Counted from the first letter of the stretch, positions 33,033 to 41,868 are shown. The stretch: 64,000 nucleotides of DNA from Gemmatimonadota bacterium (GCA_021324775.1 JAJPIM010000006.1:1-64000), one strand, 5' to 3'. Numbers and translations are program-made. Notes: a model not told the origin generated them from the sequence alone.

Positions 33033-33110
33033 CGGCGGCGGTAGCGCCAGTACTGTCCGTCGCGCCAAGCCCCGTTTTTTTCTCCTTTCTCCTCTCTGTT
33101 TTTCTCCCCT

Positions 33111-33153
33111 CTAGGCGTTGTAGACGGCGCTTCGCGCCGGCCTACACGCCTAG
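33111..33153. terminator. Long hairpin between convergent genes, overlapping a stop codon
   Basis: CTAGGCGTTGTAGACGGCGC and GCGCCGGCCTACACGCCTAG pair over 20 positions with few mismatches around a TTC loop. It overlaps the last codons and stop of the minus-strand gene at 33142. There is no T-run on either side, so termination is only probable. The polypyrimidine stretch 33075-33110 lies before it. Confidence 0.5.
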
Positions 33154-34851
33154 CCGGCCCTTGGTCCAGATCACGATGTTGATGCAGTCGGTGCGCGTCC
33201 CCGCAAGCGAGTGCGGAACCTGGGACTCCTGATAGATCTCGATCGCGCCCACGTCACCCGGACGGACGTACTCGTCCAGCTCACCCTCTTGCATCTCGAG
33301 GTATGGGTGTCCATCGATGACGTACGCCACACATGGACCACAGTTGGAGCCGACGGTCGATTGCCCCTGCGGGTTCTGCCCGATGCACGCGTACTCCCCG
33401 CGTGCGGCCATGAGTGACGCCTGCCCCTGCTCGTTGTAGTCGACCTTGAGCCCGGGGAATGTCCCGAACAGATCGTGGAACTCGTACGCCTTCTGCTTCT
33501 CGATGTCCGGCAGTGTCCAGAATGTCCCCATGCCGGAATGACTGCGCGCCTCGAAGCCGACTTTCCTGAGGCTCTCGTCGTACCGCGCAGTGACGACGAC
33601 CGGCGCCAACGCCGGAATCGCTCTGGCGGTGAATGAAACGACGATATTCGTCGGCGCCCGGCTCGTCAGTTCCACCGCCCGCTCGGTCGGCTCGAAGCCG
33701 ACCGAGCGGACCACCAGGCTGCGCGTGCCCGAGGGCAAGTTGTGCAGCGTGAATGTCCCGGTCGCGTCGGTGAGCGCGGAATCCGCCGCGCCTTTCACGA
33801 ACACCGATGCCTGCCCCACCGGCGCCCCCTGCATGTTGAGCACGTGCCCGGTCAGAACCGCGGATCCCGTTGCGTAGCGGTGCGCCGGCGGGCTGGCCAC
33901 AGGAGTGACGGGAGTTTTCGATGGTGCGGTGGATGACCCCGCCGCCCGCGCACTTGGCACGGGTGCCGGTGAGGCGGCCGCCGGTGCCGCGACCGCTGAC
34001 TCAGGCGCCGGCACCTCCGTCACGACGGCGGTCGCGGCGAGCGACGCAATGGTGGGCTCCACCAGCGGCGGGACGTGCATCGTTACCAGCGACAGCAGCA
34101 CTCGGGGCGACAGCGTCCTGTCGATCGGCTCGGCGGCAGCCGCCGCACCCCCGTCGCGGCGGATGGCCTCGAGCGAGCCATCGACGCTGAGCGGCACGTG
34201 GCAGATGTGGAAGACGCCGCTCGCGCCGGTCGTCGCGAGCCGCACGTGGCGATATTGATGGAAGCCGGTCTTCTTGCTCGCGTCGAACTGCATCCAGATG
34301 AACGACACCTGAACGTTCCGCACCGGCTCGTCGGTGTCGGCATCGAGGATGCGCCCCACGATGACGCCGGGCCCGGTCGACTGCGCGGTGGCCAGCGCAC
34401 CCGTCTCCGACGGCACGTTCTGGCACGCACGCGTGGCGATCGTCGCGCTGGATGGGGTGGCCAGTGTGATGAGAAGGGAATCGCCCGCGCGGGCGATGAT
34501 CGGCGGAGATGCGACGCTCACCCCAACGGAATCGAGCAACGGATGGAAGACACCGATCCTGACCGCGCCGGCCGGGACGCTGTCGATCCGGAAATCGCCC
34601 GACGCATCCGTTCGCGCCGACCGGTTGGTGCCGTCGACCACGACGTCCGCGTTGGCCAGCGGCGTCTCGTGCAGGCTGTCGATCACGATACCCGAGATGC
34701 GCGCGAACCGGCTGGCATGCGCCGCACTACTGTCTTGCGCGCGGGCCGTACCGGCCCCCGCCAGCATCATCACCACCGGCGGTACGACTGACCGCGCCCG
34801 GCGAAGCCAGTCGTCGAGGGCAGCGAGCGCCGTTCGGGAACGGCGCGTCAC
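33142..34851 (-). CDS. Exported protein with carboxypeptidase-regulatory-like domains and a TonB-plug-like end
   Basis: 569 residues. A signal region (SVVPPVVMMLAGAGTARAQ) is followed by a CarboxypepD_reg-like domain (ISGIVIDSLHETPLANADVVV), a second such domain (VIVGRILDADTDEPVRNVQVSF), a Pro/Ala/Ser linker, and a third (VLTGHVLNMQGAPVGQASVFV). The last 130 residues resemble a TonB receptor plug end (MGTFWTLPDIEKQKAYEFHDLFGTFPGLKV...IDGHPYLEMQEG...VGAIEIYQES) but no barrel follows. It may bind a surface ligand or partner a barrel protein. GTG 34851 lies 1 nt after the upstream stop, so it forms an operon. Its first 14 codons fall inside a family B palindrome. Confidence 0.7.
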   Translation of the reverse strand: MTRRSRTALAALDDWLRRARSVVPPVVMMLAGAGTARAQDSSAAHASRFARISGIVIDSLHETPLANADVVVDGTNRSARTDASGDFRIDSVPAGAVRIGVFHPLLDSVGVSVASPPIIARAGDSLLITLATPSSATIATRACQNVPSETGALATAQSTGPGVIVGRILDADTDEPVRNVQVSFIWMQFDASKKTGFHQYRHVRLATTGASGVFHICHVPLSVDGSLEAIRRDGGAAAAAEPIDRTLSPRVLLSLVTMHVPPLVEPTIASLAATAVVTEVPAPESAVAAPAAASPAPVPSARAAGSSTAPSKTPVTPVASPPAHRYATGSAVLTGHVLNMQGAPVGQASVFVKGAADSALTDATGTFTLHNLPSGTRSLVVRSVGFEPTERAVELTSRAPTNIVVSFTARAIPALAPVVVTARYDESLRKVGFEARSHSGMGTFWTLPDIEKQKAYEFHDLFGTFPGLKVDYNEQGQASLMAARGEYACIGQNPQGQSTVGSNCGPCVAYVIDGHPYLEMQEGELDEYVRPGDVGAIEIYQESQVPHSLAGTRTDCINIVIWTKGRLGV

Positions 34852-34852
34852 G

Positions 34853-37800
34853 CTACCAGCCGGGGAGGATCTGGAACCCCCACTGGCCTCCGACACCGGG
34901 CCGCTGGAACGGATACGCATAATAGACTTCTGCCACAATGTAGCCGAGGACATTGAAGCGCGCGGACACGCCCGCGCTGAACACCGGCGCATCACCCGTT
35001 GCGTTCGGACTCCACGTCAGCACCGGGTGGCTCGTGCTGGTCCACGCCAGGCCGCCGTCGAAGAACGGCGCGATCTCCGTCGGCAGATACGGGAAGTTGA
35101 TGAGTCCGTATTGGCTCACGCCCAGCAGCGGGATCCGCATCTCCGCGTTGATGACGCCGATCCTGCTGCCTTCGAGTCTGGTGAGTAGCGGGCACGATCC
35201 CGTTCCCGTCACGAGCGCGGAGCACTCCGACGCCGTGAACGAGGTGACGTTGTACCCGCGCACGAAGTACGGATCGCCCACGAAGATCTCCGACAGCCGC
35301 GGATCGTCACCGCCCGGCCCGTACCGTCCGTAGTGGAACGCGCGAAACGCGAACGTCACCGGGTTGAACAGGAAGTAGCGGCGGAAGTCGGCCGTGACGC
35401 CCGTGTAGTTCACGGTGCCGAACGTCGGGTCGGCTTCGAACCGGTAGCGCGCGCCCGCGACAGGCGATGTGAACCCAAAGCTCGCGTAGTCGCCGACGAA
35501 CGCCGCCGTCGCGTCGAACAGGCTGAGCCCGGGCGGCACCGGTAGGCCCTGGTTGGACGCGATCTGGTCGAGCGATCCGTCCGGCAGGATCAGGAATTTG
35601 TCGGCGTTGATGCCGTAGTGCAGATACGTGTACCCGCCGCCCAGCTCGATCCGGCGCGTCGGCGAGAACGGATACTGCGCGAACACCTGCCCCGATTCGA
35701 AATACGTGCGGAGATACTCCAGCTCCAGCACCTGCGCCGGCGTGCGCGACCCGCCGGGGTTCGTGATCGTCGAGTCGTAACTGAACTCGCCCACCTGTAG
35801 ATAGGGGAGGTGCGACAGCGCGACGCCATAGTTCCACCGGTGCGTCTGGTTCACGTAGACGACCTGGCCGCCGATGTCCTGTATGTATCCGGACGCCTGC
35901 ACGGTCGCCGCGACGATGTTGTTCTCCAGCTCATCGCCGAATTGGAACGCGACGCCCCCCGCCGCTCCCGTGCCCGCCGGCCCGCCGAATGCGACGCCCA
36001 CGCCCGCCGTCCCGATCCCGTCGAGCGCGAGGCTCGCGTGGTACGGCGTGTTCGGGAACTCACGCTCGCTCGGCAGCCCCGTCTCCGGATCCTGGATCCG
36101 CTCCGTCACCGCGTTTCCGGCCGGCGGATTCGGCGGCGGGATGATACCCAGCGCGATCGCGGTCCCGGCTGTGGAATCCGCCGCCTGCGGCGGCGTCGGG
36201 ATGCTGAGGAGCTGCTCCGGCTCCAGCTTGTGCAGCGAATACCCGGTCTGCTCGAAGACGTTGACCATCATCCGCCCGGTCTGCGACGCCACTGACATGG
36301 CCGGCGACGCACCGGAGCTGGCGCGCCCCGGCAGGATGCCCGTGATACCGGTCGCGACGCGCGTCGTCCGAACGATCTGTCCCGTCGCCAGATCGGTCTT
36401 GTAGACGTCCGAGTAGCCGTCCTGGTCGGAGATGAAGTAGAGCGACTGGCCGTCGGGCGAGTACTGCGGGTTGATGTTCTTGGCCTCGCCGTTGAAGAGT
36501 GACAGCACCCGTGTCGCGTGCGCCGGCGAGGTCATGTCCATCACCGCGATCTGCATCGGGCTGTAGACGAGCTGGTCGAAGTTCGTACCCGGCGCGCTGT
36601 CCGTCACGTACGCGATCGAATGTCCGTCGGGCGACCACACCGGCTCGAGCCGCGCCCAACGGCCCTGGGTCAGTTGGTCCGTGTGTCCGGTGGCCAGGTG
36701 ATACACGTACAGGTTTGACTCGCCGTCTGCCATTCCGGAGAACACGAGTTGCCCGTCGGGCCCCCAACTGATCGAGTTGATCATGCCGATGCCGGGGATG
36801 CGGATCCGCTTGGCCTGGTGCGCGTTCCGTACGTCGTAGATGACGATGTCCGACGCGCCGCCTACGAACGCGGCGACCGCGAGCTGCTTGCCATCCGGCG
36901 ACCACGCCCCCGACGAGCTCACGAAATTGATGGCCTCGAAATGCGGGTCGCCGTTCGGGCTGGTCAGTTTGTGGATGATGTGGCCGGTGTTCGCGTCGGC
37001 AATGTAGAGATAGAGGTTGAAGAGCCCGCGGCTCGTGATGAACGCCACTTGGCTGCCATCGGGACTCAGCGACGGCGCGATGTCGAGATCGCCGTACTTC
37101 TTCGACGACGGTCGCAACACCCGGCTCCCCACATCATTGGGTAGAGTCCGCGTCTTCGCGTCGGCCAGATACGTCGCCTTGATCGTCGCGTTCCACTCCT
37201 TCATGAGGGAGTCCGGCGTGATGCCCAGCACTTCGCGGATCGCCGGGTCGATGCCGCGGCGGAGGCCCGCGCGATAGATCGCCGGGATCTGCACGTCCCC
37301 GTATTTCCCGCCGATGTACGCCCACAGCGCCTGGCCCCACCGGTAGGCGAAATAGCCCTGCGGGTCGGTCACCAGTTTCTTGAATGTCGGGAGCTTGTTA
37401 CGCAGTGCGGCGTCACGCAGGAACATCACCGTGTTCGGATCGTCGCGGCCGATCGACAGGTACTCTGCCATGCCTTCGATCGACCACTGCGGCAGACGGT
37501 TCAAGCTGCTGAACCCTCCGCGGAACGAACCCGCGATGTCGAACTGGAAGACGTGCGTCAGCTCGTGCCCGAGGATGTGGTCATCGCTCGCGTAGTCGCC
37601 GGTCATCGGCAGCACCGCGCGGTCCCGTTGCGGTTCCGTGAAACCGCCCACTGAACCGCCCACGAACTGTGGCGCGATGTTGTTCTGCGCGAACGCCGGC
37701 GGATCCGAGTACAGGATGATCGGCTTGCGCGCGAAGGTGTCGCGCAGCGATTCCGAGTGGCGCTCGTACCAGCGCTCCGCCATCCGCGCCATGTCCGCCA

Positions 37801-38029
37801 CCACCAGCGACTCCGCCGGATAGTAGAGGATGTCGAAATGGCGGGTGTGCATCTCCTTGAAGTTGAAGTTGCGGTACGTGACCTTGTTCTGGCCGAATTC
37901 CTGCGCGTCGAGCCGCGCGGGCGCAATCGCAGCCGCGATCGCGATGGCCACCGCCGCGGCGATGATCGCCGCGCTCGCGATGACCGCAGACACCAGTCCT
38001 CGCCGGGTTGTCGTTCTGATCCCGTGCAT
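34853..38029 (-). CDS. Peptidase-like/TolB-propeller/BamA-type barrel protein
   Basis: 1058 residues with signal peptide (VSAVIASAAIIAAAVAIAIAA...AQ). The N-terminal zincin-like domain has DHILGHELTHVFQFD (HExxH) and a Glu in WSIEGMAEYLS, the gluzincin arrangement. The middle is a TolB-type propeller (repeated SPDGxxxAF/YxS: LSPDGSQVAFITSRG, WSPDGKQLAVAAF, WSPDGHSIAYVTDS, YSPDGQSLYFISDQDGYSD). The last 330 residues are beta-rich with ARYRFEADPTFG, RYFLFNPVTFAFRAFHYGRYG and a terminal aromatic residue (QILPGW), as in outer-membrane barrels of the BamA type. It is probably an outer-membrane peptide-processing protein. It is the first gene of a pair with the plug-like protein. Confidence 0.8.
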   Translation of the reverse strand: MHGIRTTTRRGLVSAVIASAAIIAAAVAIAIAAAIAPARLDAQEFGQNKVTYRNFNFKEMHTRHFDILYYPAESLVVADMARMAERWYERHSESLRDTFARKPIILYSDPPAFAQNNIAPQFVGGSVGGFTEPQRDRAVLPMTGDYASDDHILGHELTHVFQFDIAGSFRGGFSSLNRLPQWSIEGMAEYLSIGRDDPNTVMFLRDAALRNKLPTFKKLVTDPQGYFAYRWGQALWAYIGGKYGDVQIPAIYRAGLRRGIDPAIREVLGITPDSLMKEWNATIKATYLADAKTRTLPNDVGSRVLRPSSKKYGDLDIAPSLSPDGSQVAFITSRGLFNLYLYIADANTGHIIHKLTSPNGDPHFEAINFVSSSGAWSPDGKQLAVAAFVGGASDIVIYDVRNAHQAKRIRIPGIGMINSISWGPDGQLVFSGMADGESNLYVYHLATGHTDQLTQGRWARLEPVWSPDGHSIAYVTDSAPGTNFDQLVYSPMQIAVMDMTSPAHATRVLSLFNGEAKNINPQYSPDGQSLYFISDQDGYSDVYKTDLATGQIVRTTRVATGITGILPGRASSGASPAMSVASQTGRMMVNVFEQTGYSLHKLEPEQLLSIPTPPQAADSTAGTAIALGIIPPPNPPAGNAVTERIQDPETGLPSEREFPNTPYHASLALDGIGTAGVGVAFGGPAGTGAAGGVAFQFGDELENNIVAATVQASGYIQDIGGQVVYVNQTHRWNYGVALSHLPYLQVGEFSYDSTITNPGGSRTPAQVLELEYLRTYFESGQVFAQYPFSPTRRIELGGGYTYLHYGINADKFLILPDGSLDQIASNQGLPVPPGLSLFDATAAFVGDYASFGFTSPVAGARYRFEADPTFGTVNYTGVTADFRRYFLFNPVTFAFRAFHYGRYGPGGDDPRLSEIFVGDPYFVRGYNVTSFTASECSALVTGTGSCPLLTRLEGSRIGVINAEMRIPLLGVSQYGLINFPYLPTEIAPFFDGGLAWTSTSHPVLTWSPNATGDAPVFSAGVSARFNVLGYIVAEVYYAYPFQRPGVGGQWGFQILPGW

Positions 38030-38386
38030 CACACGCCCTCGTGCTGGTCCAGGGAAGCGCTCCCCGAAAGGGTGGGTCACTGGCGGCCACTCGGATACCA
38101 AGCTGGGCCCAGCTTAGTTCCGTCCAGGTGCAGCGACCCAAAAATGTCGAGGGCCTTGCAGTACCCGTGGGGCGGCCCCTGACGCCACGGTCCGGTCCGG
38201 TTGGCGCTGTGAAACGCCACACGAAGCTACGCTAGTCGATGCGCGCGAGTTGGGAAAGGCCGGAACGTCGCCCGGGGCAACGGATTCCCGCCAAACCCGG
38301 GCCTCGCGCCGCCCCTGACAAGCCGCCACCATTGGCCCATCGTTCGCCGGCTGCCGATTGGCTGGCCCTCGACCACCGGAGTCACG
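38030..38386. other. Divergent intergenic region
   Basis: 357 nt between two divergent genes. No repeat family, hairpin or gene was recognised. It should hold promoters for the barrel protein operon (-) and the membrane protein at 38387 (+), but no convincing -35/-10 pair can be named. Confidence 0.5.
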
Positions 38387-39040
38387 ATGTTTCTCGGACA
38401 TTACGGGTTGGCATTCGCCGCCAAACGGGCGGCACCGCGAACGTCACTCGGCACACTGACCTTCGCCGCGCAATGGCTCGACGAGCTCTGGCCGGTGCTG
38501 CTCCTCGCCGGCATCGAAAAGGCCCGAATCGTTCCCGGGCTGATGGCGGCGTCCCCGATCGAGTTCACCTACTACCCGCACTCGCATAGTTTGCTCGCGG
38601 CGATCGGATGGGGTGTACTGATCGGCGCGATCTACATGGCGTTCCGCCACTCGCCCCGCGCCGCACTCGTCGTCGGCGCGCTCGTCCTGAGCCACTGGGT
38701 GCTCGATGTCATCGTGCACGCCCCCGATTTGCCGGTCTACCCCGGCGGCCCGCGCGCCGGACTCGGCGCCTGGAACTCGGTCCCGCTCACGCTGGTCCTC
38801 GAAGCCGCGGTCTACTTCGGCGGGGTCGCCGTGTACCTGCGCACGACGTCCGCCCTGGACCGGGTGGGCAGCTACGGACTCTGGCTGCTCGTGCTCGTGC
38901 AGGCCGGGATCTTCGTTGCCGCGTCCGGAGGACCCCCGCCCTCCAGCGTCGCCATGCTCGGCGGCTCCGCCCTCCTGCTCTGGATCTTCATCCCATGGAC
39001 TGCATGGGTGGACCGCCACCGCACGGTCCGCACCCGATAG
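38387..39040 (+). CDS. DUF457/YdjM-like membrane protein
   Basis: 217 residues with about five helices. The N terminus MFLGHYGLAFAAKR, then YYPHSHSLLAAIGWG and LVLSHWVLDVIVHAPDLP, matches membrane-bound metal-dependent hydrolase-like proteins (GHxxxA, HRxxxHS, HxxxD), where His and Asp could bind metal. The best-known relatives are of unclear function. The start is the ATG after CACCGGAGTCACG (GGAG site). Its last codons and stop lie in a 78-bp unit that is duplicated just downstream. Confidence 0.75.
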   Translation: MFLGHYGLAFAAKRAAPRTSLGTLTFAAQWLDELWPVLLLAGIEKARIVPGLMAASPIEFTYYPHSHSLLAAIGWGVLIGAIYMAFRHSPRAALVVGALVLSHWVLDVIVHAPDLPVYPGGPRAGLGAWNSVPLTLVLEAAVYFGGVAVYLRTTSALDRVGSYGLWLLVLVQAGIFVAASGGPPPSSVAMLGGSALLLWIFIPWTAWVDRHRTVRTR

Positions 39041-39170
39041 ATGTTTTTTCTCTCCGTTCCCCTTTCTGTCCTTCTACTCTCTGCTTTTCTACGCCACCGC
39101 ACGGTCCGCACCCGATAGATGTTTTTTTCTCTCTTTTCCCCTTTCTGTCCTTCTACTCTCTGCTTTTCTG
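39015..39170. repeat. Tandem duplication (78-bp unit) including a gene tail
   Basis: GCCACCGCACGGTCCGCACC through the TAG and the following polypyrimidine stretch occurs twice, at 39015 and 39093. Copy 1 contains the real end of the membrane-protein gene (HRTVRTR-stop); copy 2 repeats it untranslated. Copy 2 runs into the last codons of the minus-strand gene at 39153. Confidence 0.9.
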
Positions 39171-39803
39171 CCGCCACGCCGCCACGGCCTCCTGATCGGC
39201 GAGCGCCTTGGCCGCGAGCGCCTCACGCCAGTTCACGTCCGGCGCGACACCGGCGTCGTCGAGCGCGAGCGCGTCCGCCGCCCGCGCAACGACGGGAGCG
39301 CCTAGCGCTTCCGGCAGCGCGCGGCCAAACTCGATCTCTGCACGCCGGCATATGCGCTCCTCCCGCGCCATGTCGCGGGTGGCGAGATCGAAACCGAGAT
39401 GCACCGCCATCTCGTGGATGCGCGCATGCACGCCTTCGTGGAGAATCGACGCGGCCACCTGCGCCGGCGTGAACTCCGCCTCGCGTGCGAGAAAACTCAG
39501 CTCCGTCACCACCGTGCGCTCGCCGGCGAAATACACGCCGCGCGACGGGAACGTGGCGATCCGGATCTGGTCGGCGTCCCGCCGCAGATGCCGCAGCCGC
39601 CACGGCTGGTACTGCTCGATGAGCGATACGGCCGCTGTGAATCGCGACAACACGAACGAGGTGGCGATATCGGGCCGCGTATTCACCACCACCACCCGCA
39701 GCCCGAGAACCTCGGAGAAGACGGGCCGCCCCTCCGCCACCGCGTCCCTGATCGCGCCAACAAAGCGCGCCGCACTCCGCCGCAACCACCCCTCATCGCC
39801 CAC
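39153..39803 (-). CDS. Predicted zinc-peptidase-like protein (HExxH), unknown family
   Basis: About 216 residues. The core has VAASILHEGVHARIHEMAVHLGFD, an HEGVH zinc-binding helix, followed about 30 residues later by ERICRRAEIEFGRAL, which could give a third ligand. Upstream it has VLGLRVVVVNTRPDIATSFVLSRF. No signal peptide is seen. I do not recognise the family. GTG 39803 (DVGDEGWLRRSAARF) is the likeliest start; upstream the frame runs into 51-bp repeats. The last six residues (RQKSRE) come from the polypyrimidine duplication. Confidence 0.55.
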   Translation of the reverse strand: MGDEGWLRRSAARFVGAIRDAVAEGRPVFSEVLGLRVVVVNTRPDIATSFVLSRFTAAVSLIEQYQPWRLRHLRRDADQIRIATFPSRGVYFAGERTVVTELSFLAREAEFTPAQVAASILHEGVHARIHEMAVHLGFDLATRDMAREERICRRAEIEFGRALPEALGAPVVARAADALALDDAGVAPDVNWREALAAKALADQEAVAAWRQKSRE

Positions 39804-39819
39804 ATCACCCGCCCAGGCG

Positions 39820-39996
39820 CATCGCGCCTTGATCGCCCTCGAGTGACCCCACCGCCATCTCGCCCCCTGACCATCGCGCCCCGATCGCCCTCCGGTGATC
39901 CCGCCACCATGTCGCCCTGGATCATCGCGCCCTGATCGGCCGCCGGCGATCCCGCCACCATCTCGCCCTGGTAGGGGCCGGTCATGACCGGCCCCG
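39820..39996 (+). repeat. 51-bp tandem repeat (three units) capped by a family A palindrome
   Basis: Units start CATCGCGCC at 39820, 39872 and 39923 and contain GATCGCCCTCCGGTGATCCC and CGCCACCATGTCGCCCTGG. The last unit's CCCTGG leads directly into TAGGGGCCGGTCATGACCGG (39972-39991), a family A palindrome with CATG at its centre. Same layout as the arrays at 20708 and 27932. It is part of the gap 39804-40273. Confidence 0.88.
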
Positions 39997-40091
39997 CACA
40001 AAACCGTCCCAGCAACCGCACTCCACCGCCCACACAAAACGACCCGCCGCCAACCCCCGTGCCGCCGCAACCCGCTGCATCAAAACGCAGC

Positions 40092-40138
40092 GGGGGCCGT
40101 TCGCGAACCGTAGGTCGCCCTGTTGGGCAACGGCCCCC
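40092..40138 (+). repeat. Family C nested-hairpin element
   Basis: GGGGGCCGTT...AACGGCCCCC with inner CGCGAACCGTAGGTCGCCC and loop TGTT before GGGC. Same orientation as the other three copies. Confidence 0.85.
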
Positions 40139-40218
40139 ACACAGAACTCACCCCACACAGAACTCACCCCACACAGAATCCACCCCACACAGAACCCACC
40201 CCACACCCAACCCACCTC
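40139..40218. repeat. 16-bp tandem repeat, five units
   Basis: Unit ACACAGAACTCACCCC; later units vary at a few bases (AATCCACC, AACCCACC). It directly abuts the right arm of the family C element, so the ACAC after CCCCC starts the first unit. Confidence 0.9.
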
Positions 40219-40273
40219 ACCCATTTCCTTGTTCCGTCCCGACAACTGCTTCACGGCGGGGGGCGAAACTGAT

Positions 40274-40684
40274 TCACGGCAACGAAAAATCGATCCGGAG
40301 ACTATCGTGCGGCGGCGTCCCGCCGATGCTGTCCGCTTGAACGGGCACCGCCAGGACCGAATCCCGGGCCACCGGATTCGTGCTCGCCGCTTGCACGTTG
40401 AAGTACAGCTTCTCCACGGACGGAGAGGTGACGCGGCGCAGGTAATTGCCGTTGGCATCCACCTTCACGGTGGCGAACCCGCCGAACAGCGAATCGCCTT
40501 CCAGCGCGCTCGTGCTGTCGAGGTATGCCTGCCCCGACACGAGGACCGCCGTGCTCCCGTTCGCGGTCGTCACATGCCCGTAGATGACCGCGTACGGAAT
40601 GTTGTGCGCATTGAGGGGCTGTGTGCCGCTCGAGCAGCCAACCACGCACGCGAGCATCACCCCGGCGAATCGGCGATGACCCAT
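40274..40684 (-). CDS. Small lipoprotein, paralogue of the next gene
   Basis: 136 residues. A short signal with lipobox (MLACVVGC, Cys17) is followed by a beta-rich domain: NIPYAVIYGHVTTANGSTAVLVSGQAYLDSTSA and a C terminus GGTPPHDSLRIDFSLP. About half the positions match the neighbouring protein, so the pair arose by tandem duplication. The domain looks like a carboxypeptidase-regulatory or transthyretin-like sandwich. Function is unknown. It lies 33 nt after its paralogue, in one operon with the TetR gene. Confidence 0.75.
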   Translation of the reverse strand: MGHRRFAGVMLACVVGCSSGTQPLNAHNIPYAVIYGHVTTANGSTAVLVSGQAYLDSTSALEGDSLFGGFATVKVDANGNYLRRVTSPSVEKLYFNVQAASTNPVARDSVLAVPVQADSIGGTPPHDSLRIDFSLP

Positions 40685-40717
40685 GCCGCTCCGGGGAGCG
40701 AGTGTCGTGCCACCCGG

Positions 40718-41164
40718 CTAGGGCAGTTGAAAATTGAGCTGGAGGCTGTCATGCGGCGGCGTGCCGCCAACGCTGTCGAGCTGCACCGGTATGGCGAAGT
40801 CGGTGTCGGCCGCCACCGGCCGCGCAGTCCTCGCGATGAGGTCGAAGTACACCTTCCGCGGCACTTGCGAGAACACCGTCGTGGAGTAGCGGCCCTCGGG
40901 GTCGACGGAGATCGGATTGAAGCCACCGAAGGGTGACTGGCGCGCCAGCGCGCTCGCGCTGTCGAGATACGCCTCGCCACTGACCAGGACTGCCGTGCTG
41001 TTGTTCGCGGTGGTCACCGTGCCGTACAACACCGCGTACGGCAGGTTGAGCGCCTTCCGGCTCCCCGTCGGAGCGGACGGGGCGCACGCGGCGAGAACTG
41101 TTGCGATGACCGCCAGCACCACGGTCACGGCGCCGGCAGCACGCACCGGACGGCGAAGGGACAT
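40718..41164 (-). CDS. Small lipoprotein, paralogue of the preceding gene
   Basis: 148 residues with a lipoprotein signal (VTVVLAVIATVLAAC, Cys27). The domain runs NLPYAVLYGTVTTANNSTAVLVSGEAYLDSASA to GGTPPHDSLQLNFQLP, closely parallel to its neighbour. GGAGG lies 6-10 nt before ATG 41164. It is 25 nt downstream of the TetR stop, so probably co-transcribed and under the control of that regulator. No known function. Confidence 0.78.
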   Translation of the reverse strand: MSLRRPVRAAGAVTVVLAVIATVLAACAPSAPTGSRKALNLPYAVLYGTVTTANNSTAVLVSGEAYLDSASALARQSPFGGFNPISVDPEGRYSTTVFSQVPRKVYFDLIARTARPVAADTDFAIPVQLDSVGGTPPHDSLQLNFQLP

Positions 41165-41188
41165 GGATGACCTCCAGACCCCGTGAAT

Positions 41189-41815
41189 TTATAGCCTGTG
41201 TCGTGCCCGCGGGCCGGCCGTTCCCTGGCCGCGCTGCCGGTACGGCGCGAGTACCGCGTCGACGTCGTCGTGAACCCAGCGGGTAAGCGCGCCGTCACGT
41301 TGCACCACCCACTGTCCGGCCGATCCGGTGACGACCGCATGGACGGTCCGCGCGAGACGCCCCGGGTCCACCCCCGCCAGCTCCCCCGCCTCCACCGCCT
41401 CCGCGATCAGCCCGCGATACACCGCCACCGCCCGGCGCGACCGCTCGAGCGCGAGCCGGTGAACCTCGGGATCATCCAGGTCTGCCTGGAGAAACGCGAG
41501 ATGATTGGCCACGGCGGCGGGTGCGCTCCCCTGCCCGGCCACGTCGGTCGCCACCGCCACGAGCGCGGCCAACGGCGACTGCTGCCGCACCCGGATCTCA
41601 CTGACCCGCCGGCCGGCATCGGCCATCCCCCGTTCCAGTGCCGCCAGCAGCATCCCGCGCTTGGACCCGAACCGCTGGATCAGCGTCGCCGGCGCCAACC
41701 CGGTCTCCTCCGCCACATCGGTCAACGCCAGGCGCGCCGGCCCGACGCGAGCGATCGCCCGCCCGACTCCGTCGAGGATGGCGTCGTTGCTGGCAGTCCG
41801 GGGCCGAGGACTCAC
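41189..41815 (-). CDS. TetR family transcriptional regulator
   Basis: 208 residues. The N-terminal helix-turn-helix reads AILDGVGRAIARVGPARLALTDVAEETGLAPATLIQRFGSKRGML, a standard TetR pattern. The ligand-binding half (helical, with QSPLAALVAVATDVAGQ and AEAVEAGELAGVDPGRLARTVHAVVTGSAGQW) resembles the TetR C-terminal domain of the many unassigned family members. The start is GTG 41815; TATCAT lies 6 nt upstream, so it is probably leaderless. A perfect palindrome overlaps this promoter, suggesting autorepression. It is the first gene before two lipoproteins. Confidence 0.9.
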   Translation of the reverse strand: MSPRPRTASNDAILDGVGRAIARVGPARLALTDVAEETGLAPATLIQRFGSKRGMLLAALERGMADAGRRVSEIRVRQQSPLAALVAVATDVAGQGSAPAAVANHLAFLQADLDDPEVHRLALERSRRAVAVYRGLIAEAVEAGELAGVDPGRLARTVHAVVTGSAGQWVVQRDGALTRWVHDDVDAVLAPYRQRGQGTAGPRARHRL

Positions 41816-41821
41816 GAGCTT

Positions 41822-41844
41822 ATGATAAATGGTGGTTCATTTAT
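41822..41844. promoter_or_regulatory. TetR operator overlapping its -10 element
   Basis: ATAAATG (41825-41831), six bases, CATTTAT (41838-41844): perfect 7-bp arms. The minus-strand TATCAT (41827-41822) lies within the left arm, 6 nt before the GTG. A TetR dimer bound here would cover the promoter. Confidence 0.65.
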
Positions 41845-41868
41845 ATCCAACCATTTTCTTTTCTACTT

